Positions 8,448 to 19,538 of a stretch of 20,763 nucleotides of DNA are shown here, in pieces. The position numbers and the translations under genes are program-made. Each line of letters starts with the position of its first letter. The first letter of the stretch is position 1. This DNA comes from Chondrilla cf. caribensis (lineage: Eukaryota > Porifera > Demospongiae > Chondrillida > Chondrillidae): the NCBI GenBank assembly GCA_964020155.1, contig CAXHUO010000004.1, forward strand, positions 32,501 to 53,263, given 5' to 3'. The notes below the pieces were generated by a model that worked only from the letters and a program-made list of their open reading frames with translations, was not told the DNA's origin and did no database searches.

Positions 8448-9838
8448 TAGGTAGCCCTTGGTGACCAGAAAAGAAATCTCAAATTGTTTAGGTGATCACC
8501 CAAGGCGTAATACACTTATATATGAATCTACATACAAAGTATATACATTGGCAATATGGGGAAATTTTGGTCGACATCAAAATGCATCCTTTTTGCTATC
8601 AGAAGGTAGCTACCGGGTCCAGGAGTGTGTCTGTGCATTTGGATTTCAGCTATGATGCATCACGTGCACACAGGAGAGGCCGTGGTGACAAAACCAAAAA
8701 TTGACATTTTTTGGGCTTGTCACCACGAGGCTTATACCGCACTCAGAACAATCAGAATGCTTCCCAAATTGTGTTGGTGAGTTAGGCATGGACACTAGGT
8801 AGCCCATGGTGACCAGAAAAGAAATCTCAAATTGCTCAGGTGATCACCCAAGGCGTAATACACTTATATATAAATCTACATACAATGTATATACATTGGC
8901 AATAGGGGGAAATTTTGGTCGACATCAAAATGTAACTTTTTGCTATCAGAAGGTAGCTATCAGAACCAGGAGTGTGTCTGTGCATTTGAATTTGAGCTAT
9001 GATGCATCACGTGCACACAGGAGAGGCCGTGGTGACAAAACCAAAAATTGACATTTTTTGGGCTTGTCACCACGAGGCTTATAGCGCACTCAGGACAATC
9101 AGAATGCTTACCAAATTGTGTTGGTGAGTTAGGCATGGACACTAGGTAGCCCTTGGTGACCAGCAAAGAAATCTCAAATTGCTTAGGTGATCACCCAAGG
9201 CGTAATACAATTATATATGAATCTACATACAAAGTATATACATTGGCAATATGGGGAAATTTTGGTCCACATCAAAATGCATCCTTTTTGCTATCAGAAG
9301 GTAGCTACCGGGTCCAGGAGTGTGTCTGTGCATTTGGATTTCAGCTATGATGCATCACGTGCACACAGGAGAGGCCGTGGTGACAAAACCAAAAATTGAC
9401 ATTTTTTGGGCTTGTCACCACGAGGCTTATACCGCACTCAGAACAATCAGAATGCTTCCCAAATTGTGTTGGTGAGTTAGGCATGGACACTAGGTAGCCC
9501 ATGGTGACCAGAAAAGAAATCTCAAATTGCTCAGGTGATCACCCAAGGCGTAATACACTTATATATAAATCTACATACAATGTATATACATTGGCAATAG
9601 GGGGAAATTTTGGTCGAAATCAAAATGCATCCTTTTTGCTATCAGAAGGTAGCTACCAGGTCCAGGAGTGTGTCTGTGCATTTGGATTTCAGCTATGATG
9701 CATCACGTGCACACAGGAGAGGCCATGGTGACAAGACCAAAAATTGACATTTTTTGGGCTTGTCACCACGAGGGTTATAGCGCACTCAGGACAATCAGAA
9801 TGCTTACGAAATTGTGTTGGTGAGTTAGGCATGGACAC
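8448..9838. repeat. Dimeric higher-order repeat, two ~695-bp copies (A-A type)
   Basis: Copies 8448-9142 and 9143-9838 share diagnostic variants not seen in most monomers. The first half has GCAATATGGGG and TACCGGGTCC. The second half has AGCCCATGGTG, a GCTCAGG variant, TATATAAATC and ACAATGTATA. The pair therefore arose by duplicating a two-monomer block. Confidence 0.85.
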
Positions 9839-10957
9839 TAGGTAGCCCTTGGTGACCAGAAAAGAAATCTCAAATTGTTTAGGTGATCACCCAAGGCGTA
9901 ATACACTTATATATGAATCTACATACAAAGTATATACATTGGCAATAGGGGGAAATTTTGGTCGACATCAAAATGCAACTGTTTGCTATCAGAAGGTAGC
10001 TACCAGGTCCAGGAGTGTGTCTGTGCATTTGGATTTGAGCTATGATGCATCACGTGCACACAGGAGAGGCCGTGGTGACAAGACCAAAAATTGACATTTT
10101 TTGGGCTTGTCACCACGAGGCTTATAGCGCACTCAGGACAATCAGAATGCTTGCGAAATTGTGTTGGTGAGTTAGGCATGGACACTAGGTAGCCCTTGGT
10201 GACCAGAAAAGAAATCTCAAATTGTTTAGGTGATCACCCAAGGCGTAATACACATATATATGAATCTACATACAAAGTATATACATTGGCAATAGGGGGA
10301 AATTTTGGTCGACATCAAAATGCATCCTTTTTGCTATCAGAAGGTAGCTACCAGGTCCAGGAGTGTGTCTGTGCATTTGGATTTCAGCTATGATGCATCA
10401 CGTGCACACAGGAGAGGCCGTGGTGACAAGACCAAAAATTGACATTTTTTGGGCTTGTCACCACGAGGGTTATAGCGCAATCAGGACAATCAGAATGCTT
10501 GCGAAATTGTGTTGGTGAGTTAGGCATGGACACTAGGTAGCCCTTGGTGACCAGAAAAGAAATCTCAAATTGCTTAGGTGATCACCCAAGGCGTAATACA
10601 ATTATATATGAATCTACATACAAAGTATATACATTGGCACTGGGGGGAAATTTTGGTCGACATCAAAAAGCAACTTTTTGCTATCAGAAGGTAGCTACTA
10701 GGTCCAGGAGTGTGTCTGTGCATTTGGATTTCAGCTATGATGCATCACGTGCACACAGGAGAGGCCGTGGTGACAAGACCAAAAATTGACATTTTGTGGC
10801 TTGTCACCACGAGGCTTATAGCGCACTCAGGACAATCAGAATGCTTGCGAAATTGTGTTGGTGAGTTAGGCATGGACACTAGGTAGCCGTTGGTGACCAG
10901 CAAAGAAATCTCAAATTGCTTAGGTGATCACCACAAGGCGTATTACACGCATATATG

Positions 10958-11477
10958 TGTATGTGCAAGCGAAAAGGGCCCTTAGCGACTTTTTTGTCGA
11001 ATGCGCGTTTTTGGTATTGTTCGATAGCCTATTCCACACTGCAGAAGATGGCGCTATCATTTAGATCATAGGAGCGACTATTTATGCGCTACAGGTCTTT
11101 GTTTGAGTCTCTCCGCGCAACGTTATAACGGATAACAGGTTCATTTCCGTTTTTGGCACTGGATCCGTATACTGAAGATGTAATGCATACTGACCAATGG
11201 AGATTCATGACGTCATTCAAGGCGAATCCGCATTCAAGATGGAACCGCATAACTCCGTATATTTTAAATGGCGACTTTGAACGTTTGACGAAAATGCTTC
11301 GTTCTCAAAAACTATGAATCGTATCGACACGACGCTTTCAGAACTTGTTCTTTATCACTATATAAACAATTTGATCGAATAAAACGAAAACCGAAAATTT
11401 TGTGTTATTTGGCTGTTTTGATACATTCTGAACATTTTGATAACAATGGCTAAGGGCCCTTTTCGCTTGCACGCTCA
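10958..11477. mobile_element. MITE-like element 2 inserted in a type-B satellite monomer
   Basis: Inverted termini at 10966-10986 and 11449-11469 match perfectly over 21 bp (core GAAAAGGGCCCTTAGC), with further imperfect pairing outward to TGTATGTG / CACGCTCA. The host monomer is 887 bp instead of 361, a net gain of 526 bp, which fits a ~518-bp element plus an 8-bp target duplication CATATATG (10950-10957) / CACATATG (11476-11483), one mismatch. No transposase frame is present. It shares TGACGTCA (11208-11215), CCGCATAAC (11245-11253), AAATGGCG and GCTTTCAG, in order, with the element at 6911-7434. It sits in only one of nine B monomers, so it entered after the array expanded or was never re-amplified. 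Confidence 0.88.
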
Positions 11478-11482
11478 CATAT

Positions 11483-11509
11483 GAATGTACATACAAAGTA
11501 TGTACATTC
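11483..11509. repeat. Perfect 12-bp inverted repeat in a B monomer
   Basis: GAATGTACATAC and its exact reverse complement are separated by AAA. Other B monomers have the same hairpin with one arm mismatch (TATATAC), and A monomers have lost the outer pairs (GAATCTAC...ATTGG). Confidence 0.85.
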
Positions 11510-14500
11510 TATTATATGTGGCACTGGGGGGGAAATTTTGGTAGACATCAAAATGCATCCTTTTTGCTATCAGAAGGTAGCTACTAGGTCCAGGAGTGTG
11601 TCTGTGCATTTGGATTTCAGCCATGATGCATCACGTGCACACAGGAGAGGCCGTGGTGACAAGACCAAAAATTGACATTTTTTGGGTTTGTCACCACGAG
11701 GCTTATAGCGCACTCAGGACAATCAGAATGCTTGCGAAATTGTGTTGGTGAGTTAGGCATGGACACTAGGTAGCCCTTGGTGACCAGCAAAGAAATCTCA
11801 AATTGTTTAGGTGATCACCCAAGGCGTAATACAATTATATATGAATCTACATACAAAGTATATACATTGGCACTGGGGGGGAAATTTTGGTCGACATCAA
11901 AATGCAACTTTTTGCTATCAGAAGGTAGCTACAAGGTCCAGGAGTGTGTCTGTGCATTTGGATTTCAGCTATGATGCATCACGTGCACACAGGAGAGGCC
12001 GTGGTGACAAGACCAAAAATTGACATTTTTTGGGCTTGTCACCACGAGGCTTATAGCGCAATCAGGACAATCAGAATGCTTGCGAAATTGTGTTGGTGAG
12101 TTAGGCATGGACACTAGGTAGCCCTTGGTGACCAGAAAAGAAATCTCAAATTGCTTAGGTGATCACCCAAGGCGTAATACACTTATATATGAATCTATAT
12201 ACAAAGTATATACATTGGCACTGGGGGGAAAATTTGGTAGACATCAAAATGCAACTTTTTGCTATCAGAAGGTAGCTACCAGGTCCAGGAGTGTGTCTGT
12301 GCATTTGGATTTGATCTATGATGCATCACGTGCACACAGGAGAGGCCGTGGTGACAAGACCAAAAATTGACATTTTTTGGGCTTGTCACCACGAGGCTTA
12401 TAGCGCACTCAGGACAATCAGAATGCTTGCGAAATTGTGTTGGTGAGTTAGGCATGGACACTAGGTAGCCCTTGGTGACCAGAAAAGAAATCTCAAATTG
12501 CTTAGGTGATCACCACAAGGTGTATTACACGCATATATGAGTGTACATACAAAGTATATACATTCTATTATATGTGGCACTGGGGGGAAATTTTGGTCGA
12601 CATCAAAATGCATCCCTTTTGCTATCAGAAGGTAGCTACCAGGTCCAGGAGTGTGTCTGTGCATTTGGATTTCAGCTATGATGCATCACGTGCACACAGG
12701 AGAGGCCGTGGTGACAAGACCAAAAATTGACATTTTTTGGGCTTGTCACCACGAGGCTTATAGCGCACTCAGGACAATCAGAATGCTTGCGAAATTGTGT
12801 TGGTGAGTTAGGCATGGACACTAGGTAGCCCTTGGTGACCAGCAAAGAAATCTCAAATTGTTTAGGTGATCACCCAAGGCGTAATACACTTATATATGAA
12901 TCTACATACAAAGTATATACATTGGCAATAGGGGGAAATTTTGGTCGACATCAAAATGCAACTTTTTGCTATCAGAAGGTAGCTACCAGGTCCAGGAGCG
13001 TGTCTGTGCATTTGGATTTGAGCTATGATGCATCACGTGCACACAGGAGAGGCCGTGATGACAAGACCAAAAATTGACATTTTTTTGGCTTGTCACCACG
13101 AGGGTTATAGCGCAATCAGGACAATCAGAATGCTTGCGAAATTGTGTTGGTGAGTTAGGCATGGACACTAGGTAGCCCTTGGTGACCAGAAAAGAAATCT
13201 CAAATTGCTTAGGTGATCACCCAAGGCGTAATACACTTATATATGAATCTACATACAATGTATATACATTGGCAATAGGGGGAAATTTTGGTCGACATCA
13301 AAAAGCAACTTTTTGCTATCAGAAGGTAGCTACCAGGTCCAGGAGTGTGTCTGTGCATTTGAATTTGAGCTATGATGCATCACGTGCACACAGGAGAGGC
13401 CGTGGTGACAAGACCAAAAATTGACATTTTTTGGGCTTGTCACTACGAGGCTTATAGCGCACTCAGGACAATCAGAATGCTTGCGAAATTGTGTTGGTGA
13501 GTTAGGCATGGACACTAGGTAGCCCTTGGTGACCAGAAAAGAAATCTCAAATTGCTTAGGTGATCACCACAAGGCGTATTACACGTATATATGAATGTAC
13601 ATACAAAGTATATACATTCTATTATATGTGGCACTGGGGGGGAAATTTTGGTCGACATCAAAATACATCCTTTTTGCTATCAGAAGGTAGCTACCAGGTC
13701 CAGGAGTGTGTCTGTGCATTTGGATTTCAGCTATGATGCATCACGTGCACACAGGAGAGGCCGTGGTGACAAGACCAAAAATTGACATTTTTTGGGCTTG
13801 TCACCACGAGGCTTATAGCGCACTCAGGACAATCAGAATGCTTGCGAAATTGTGTTGGTGAGTTAGGCATGGACACTAGGTAGCCCTTGGTGACCAGCAA
13901 AGAAATCTCAAATTGTTTAGGTGATCACCCAAGGCGTAATACACTTATATATGAATCTACATACAAAGTATATACATTGGCAATAGGGGGAAATTTTGGT
14001 CGACATCAAAATGCAACTTTTTGCTATCAGAAGGTAGCTACCAGGTCCAGGAGTGTGTCTGTGCATTTGGATTTCAGCTATGATGCATCACGTGCACACA
14101 GGAGAGGCCGTGGTGACAAGACCAAAAATTGACATTTTTTGGGCTTGTCACCACGAGGCTTATACCGCACTCAGGACAATCAGAATGCTTGCGAAATTGT
14201 GTTGGTGAGTTAGGCATGGACACTAGGTAGCCCTTGGTGACCAGATAAGAAATCTCAAATTGTTTAGGTGATCACCCAAGGCGTATTACACGCATATATG
14301 AATCTACATACAAAGTATGTACATTGGGAATAGGGGGAAATTTTGGTCGACATCAAAAAGCAACTTTTTGCTATCAGAAGGTAGCTACCAGGTCCAGGAG
14401 TGTGTCTGTGCATTTGAATTTGAGCTATGATGCATCACGTGCACACAGGAGAGGCCGTGGTGACAAGACCAAAAATTGACATTTTTTGGGCTTGTCACCA

Positions 14501-14570
14501 CGAGGCTTATAGCGCACTCAGGACAATCAGAATGCTTGCGAAATTGTGTTGGTGAGTTAGGCATGGACAC

Positions 14571-15962
14571 TAGGTAGCCCTTGGTGACCAGAAAAGAAAT
14601 CTCAAATTGTTTAGGTGATCACCCAAGGCGTAATACACTTATATATGAATCTACATTCAAAGTATGTACATTGGCAATAGGGGGAAATTTTGGTCGACAT
14701 CAAAATGCATCCTTTTTGCTATCAGAAGGTAGCTACCAGGTCCAGGAGTGTGTCTGTGCATTTGGATTTCAGCTATGATGCATCACGTGCACACAGGAGA
14801 GGCCGTGGTGACAAGACCAAAAATTGACATTTTTTGGGCTTGTCACCACGAGGCTTATAGCGCAATCAGGACAATCAGAATGCTTGCGAAATTGTGTTGG
14901 TGAGTTAGGCATGGACACTAGGTAGCCCTTGGTGACCAGAAAAGAAATCTCAAATTGCTTAGGTGATCACCCAAGGCGTAATACACTTATATATGAATCT
15001 ACATACAATGTATATACATTGGCAGTAGGGGGAAATTTTGGTCGACATCAAAATGCATCCTTTTTGCTATCAGAAGGTAGCTACCAGGTCCAGGAGTGTG
15101 TCTGTGCATTTGAATTTGAGCTATGATGCATCACGTGCACACAGGAGAGGCCGTGGTGACAAGACCAAAAATTGACATTTTTTGGGCTTGTCACCACGAG
15201 GCTTATAGCGCACTCAGGACAATCAGAATGCTTGCGAAATTGTGTTGGTGAGTTAGGCATGGACACTAGGTAGCCCTTGGTGACCAGAAAAGAAATCTCA
15301 AATTGTTTAGGTGATCACCCAAGGCGTAATACACTTATATATGAATCTACATTCAAAGTATGTACATTGGCAATAGGGGGAAATTTTGGTCGACATCAAA
15401 ATGCATCCTTTTTGCTATCAGAAGGTAGCTACCAGGTCCAGGAGTGTGTCTGTGCATTTGGATTTCAGCTATGATGCATCACGTGCACACAGGAGAGGCC
15501 GTGGTGACAAGACCAAAAATTGACATTTTTTGGGCTTGTCACCACGAGGCTTATAGCGCAATCAGGACAATCAGAATGCTTGCGAAATTGTGTTGGTGAG
15601 TTAGGCATGGACACTAGGTAGCCCTTGGTGACCAGAAAAGAAATCTCAAATTGCTTAGGTGATCACCCAAGGCGTAATACACTTATATATGAATCTACAT
15701 ACAATGTATATACATTGGCAGTAGGGGGAAATTTTGGTCGACATCAAAATGCATCCTTTTTGCTATCAGAAGGTAGCTACCAGGTCCAGGAGTGTGTCTG
15801 TGCATTTGAATTTGAGCTATGATGCATCACGTGCACACAGGAGAGGCCGTGGTGACAAGACCAAAAATTGACATTTTTTGGGCTTGTCACCACGAGGCTT
15901 ATAGCGCACTCAGGACAATCAGAATGCTTGCGAAATTGTGTTGGTGAGTTAGGCATGGACAC
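14571..15962. repeat. Perfect dimeric higher-order repeat, two 696-bp copies
   Basis: Copies 14571-15266 and 15267-15962 appear identical by eye. They include the rare variants CTACATTCAAAGTATGTAC in the first monomer and ACAATGTATA with GGCAGTAGGGG in the second. This is the youngest duplication visible in the array. Confidence 0.88.
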
Positions 15963-16670
15963 TAGGTAGCCCTTGGTGACCAGAAAAGAAATCTCAAATT
16001 GCTTAGGTGATCACCACAAGGCGTATTACACGCATATATGAATGTACATACAAAGTATATACATTCTATTATATGTGGCACTGGGGGGAAATTTTGGTCG
16101 ACATCAAAATGCATCCTTTTTGCTATCAGAAGGTAGCTACCAGGTCCAGGAGTGTGTCTGTGCATTTGAATTTGAGCTATGATGCATCACGTGCACACAG
16201 GAGAGGCCGTGGTGACAAGACCAAAAATTGACATTTTTTGGGCTTGTCACCACGAGGCTTATAGCGCACTCAGGACAATCAGAATGCTTGCGAAATTGTG
16301 TTGGTGAGTTAGGCATGGACACTAGGTAGCCCTTGGTGACCAGAAAAGAAATCTCAAATTGTTTAGGTGATCACCCAAGGCGTAATACACTTATATATGA
16401 ATCTACATACAAAGTATATACATTGGCAATAGGGGGAAATTTTGGTCGACATCAAAATGCATCCTTTTTGCTATCAGAAGGTAGCTACCAGGTCCAGGAG
16501 TGTGTCTGTGCATTTGGATTTGAGCTATGATGCATCACGTGCACACAGGAGAGGCCGTGGTGACAAGACCAAAAATTGACATTTTTTGGGCTTGTCACCA
16601 CGAGGGTTATAGCGCAATCAGGACAATCAGAATGCTTGCGAAATTGTGTTGGTGAGTTAGGCATGGACAC

Positions 16671-18793
16671 TAGGTAGCCCTTGGTGACCAGAAAAGAAAT
16701 CTCAAATTGCTTAGGTGATCACCACAAGGCGTATTACACGCATATATGAATGTACATACAAAGTATATACATTCTATTATATGTGGCACTGGGGGGAAAT
16801 TTTGGTCGACATCAAAATGCATCCTTTTTGCTATCAGAAGGTAGCTACCAGGTCCAGGAGTGTGTCTGTGCGTTTGGATTTCAGCTATGATGCACCACGT
16901 GCACACAGGAGAGGCCGTGGTGACAAGACCAAAAATTGACATTTTTTGGGCTTGTCACCACGAGGGTTATACCGCACTCAGGACAATCAGAATGCTTGCG
17001 AAATTGTGTTGGTGAGTTAGGCATGGACACTAGGTAGCCCTTGGTGACCAGCAAAGAAATCTCAAATTGCTTAGGTGATCACCCAAGGCGTAATACACTT
17101 ATATATGAATCTACATACAAAGTATATTCATTGGCAATAGGGGGAAATTTTGGTCGACATCAAAATGCAACTTTTTGCTATCAGAAGGTAGCTACTAGGT
17201 CCAGGAGTGTGTCTGTGCATTTGGATTTGAGCTATGATGCATCACGTGCACACAGGAGAGGCCGTGGTGACAAGACCAAAAATTGACATTTTTTGGGCTT
17301 GTCACCACGAGGCTTATAGCGCACTCAGGACAATCAGAATGCTTGCGAAATTGTGTTGGTGAGTTAGGCATGGACACTAGGTAGCCCTTGGTGACCAGAA
17401 AAGAAATCTCAAATTGCTTAGGTGATCACCACAAGGCGTATTACACGCATATATGAATGTACATACAAAGTATATACATTCTATTATATGTGGCACTTGG
17501 GGGGGAAATTTTGGTAGACATCAAAATGCAACTGTTTGCTATCAGAAGGTAGCTACCAGGTCCAGGAGTGTGTCTGTGCATTTGGATTTCAGCTATGATG
17601 CACCACGTGCACACAGGAGAGGCCGTGGTGACAAGACCAAAAATTGACATTTTTTGGGCTTGTCACCACGAGGCTTATAGCGCACTCAGGACAATCAGAA
17701 TGCTTGCGAAATTGTGTTGGTGAGTTAGGCATGGACACTAGGTAGCCCTTGGTGACCAGCAAAGAAATCTCAAATTGCTTAGGTGATCACCCAAGGCGTA
17801 ATACACTTATATATGAATCTACATACAAAGTATATTCATTGGCAATAGGGGGAAATTTTGGTCGACATCAAAATGCAACTTTTTGCTATCAGAAGGTAGC
17901 TACCAGGTCCAGGAGTGTGTCTGTGCATTTGGATTTCAGCTATGATGCATCACGTGCACACAGGAGAGGCCGTGGTGACAAGACCAAAAATTGACATTTT
18001 TTGGGCTTGTCACCACGAGGCTTATAGCGCACTCAGGACAATCAGAATGCTTGCGAAATTGTGTTGGTGAGTTAGGCATGGACACTAGGTAGCCCTTGGT
18101 GACCAGAAAAGAAATCTCAAATTGCTTAGGTGATCACCACAAGGCGTATTACACGCATATATGAATGTACATACAAAGTATATACATTCTATTATATGTG
18201 GCACTGGGGGGGAAATTTTGGTAGACATCAAAATGCATCCTTTTTGCTATCAGAAGGTAGCTACCAGGTCCAGGAGTGTGTCTGTGCATTTGGATTTCAG
18301 CTATGATGCATCACGTGCACACAGGAGAGGCCGTGGTGACAAGACCAAAAATTGACATTTTTTGGGCTTGTCACCACGAGGCTTATAGCGCACTCAGGAC
18401 AATCAGAATGCTTGCGAAATTGTGTTGGTGAGTTAGGCATGGACACTAGGTAGCCCTTGGTGACCAGAAAAGAAATCTCAAATTGCTTAGGTGATCACCC
18501 AAGGCGTAATACACTTATATATGAATCTACATACAAAGTATATACATTGGCAATAGGGGGAAATTTTGGTCGACATCAAAATGCAACTTTTTGCTATCAG
18601 AAGGTAGCTACTAGGTCCAGGAGTGTGTCTGTGCATTTGGATTTCAGCTATGATGCATCACGTGCTCACAGGAGAGGCCGTGGTGACAACTCAAAAAATT
18701 GACATTTTTTGGGCTTGTCACCACGAGGCTTATAGCGCACTCAGGACAATCAGAATGCTTACGAAATTGTGTTGGTGAGTTAGGCATGGACAC
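16671..18793. repeat. B-A dimeric higher-order repeat, three ~708-bp copies
   Basis: Alternating B and A monomers give periods of 707, 708 and 708 bp (16671, 17378, 18086). The first two A halves share the variant AGTATATTCATTGG and the CAGCAAAGAAAT start. The first two B halves share GATGCACCACGTG. The third dimer (18086-18793) lacks these and is older or converted. Confidence 0.82.
17971..18017. repeat. Representative monomer hairpin (present in nearly all ~347-bp units)
   Basis: CGTGGTGACAAG (17971-17982) and CTTGTCACCACG (18006-18017) are perfect 12-bp inverted arms. Inside them CCAAAAAT pairs with ATTTTTTGG (one bulged T) around a short TGAC loop, giving a stem near 20 bp. Most monomers keep both arms intact. 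Confidence 0.85.
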
Positions 18794-19538
18794 TAGGTAG
18801 CCCTTGGTGAACAGAAAAGAAATCTCAAATTGCTCAGGTGATCACCCAAGGCGTAATACACTTATATATGAATCTACATACAAAGTATATACATTGGCAA
18901 TAGGGGGAAATTTTGGTCGACATCAAAATGCAACTTTTTGCTATCAGAAGGTAGCTACCAGGACCAGGAGTGTGTCTGTGCATTTGGATTTGAGCTGTGA
19001 TGCATCACGTGCACACAGGAGAGGCCGTGGTGACAAGACCAAAAATTGACATTTTTTGGGCTTGTCACCACGAGGCTTATAACGCACTCAGGACAATCAG
19101 AATGTTTCCGAAATTGTGTTGGTGAGTTTGGTATGGACACTGGGTAGCCCTTGGTGAACAGAAAAGAAATCTCAAATTGCTTAGGTGATCACCACAAGGC
19201 GTAGTACACGCATATATGAATGTACATACAAAGTATATACATTCTATTATATGTGGCACTGGGGGGAAATTTTGGTCCACATCAAAATGCATCCTTTTTG
19301 CTATCAGAAGGTAGCTACTAGGTCCAGGAGTGTGTCTGTGCAATCGGATTAGAGCTCTGATGCATCACGTGCACACAGGAGAGGCCGTGGTGACAACTCA
19401 AAAAATTGACATTTTTTGGCTTGTCACCACGAGGCTTATAACGCACTCAGGACAATCAGAATGCGTACGGAATTGTGTTGATTCATGAGTTTGGCATGGA
19501 CACTGGGTAGCCCTTGGTGACCAGACAAGAAATTGTTA

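Larger units (their letters stand above)
7435..19535. repeat. ~347/360-bp satellite array, about 33 monomers, interrupted by MITE 2
   Basis: Using TAGGTAGCCC (TGGGTAGCCC in the two rightmost) as marker, monomers begin at 7741, 8101, 8448, 8796, 9143, 9491, 9839, 10186, 10534, 10880, 11767, 12115, 12462, 12822, 13169, 13516, 13877, 14224, 14571, 14919, 15267, 15615, 15963, 16323, 16671, 17031, 17378, 17739, 18086, 18447, 18794, 19141 and 19504 (truncated). A diverged partial copy precedes them. Type A (346-348 bp) has CACCCAAGGCGTAATACAC and no insert. Type B (360-361 bp) has CACCACAAGGCGTATTACAC plus CTATTATATGTG. B monomers start at 7741, 10880, 12462, 13516, 15963, 16671, 17378, 18086 and 19141. 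All monomers share palindromes GGTGATCACC, GGTAGCTACC and TGATGCATCA and a long hairpin. The recurring 61-81-residue open frames are not supported as genes. Confidence 0.96.

Noticed and set aside
8420..8470. GTGAGT splice-donor-like motif in each 347-bp monomer
   Set aside because: It matches the consensus but there is no open frame leading into it and no paired acceptor context, so chance within a repeated unit is sufficient.
7741..19400. Recurring 61-81-residue open frames on both strands of the 347-bp satellite (e.g. MVTRKEISNCLGD...)
   Set aside because: They occur once per monomer and change length with single-base indels. They end inside the hairpin, differ between A and B classes, and have no shared start context; the similarity is explained by the DNA repeat.
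7435..19535. CRISPR-like array
   Set aside because: The whole 347-bp unit repeats; there are no short direct repeats with unique spacers, and the sequence is eukaryotic.
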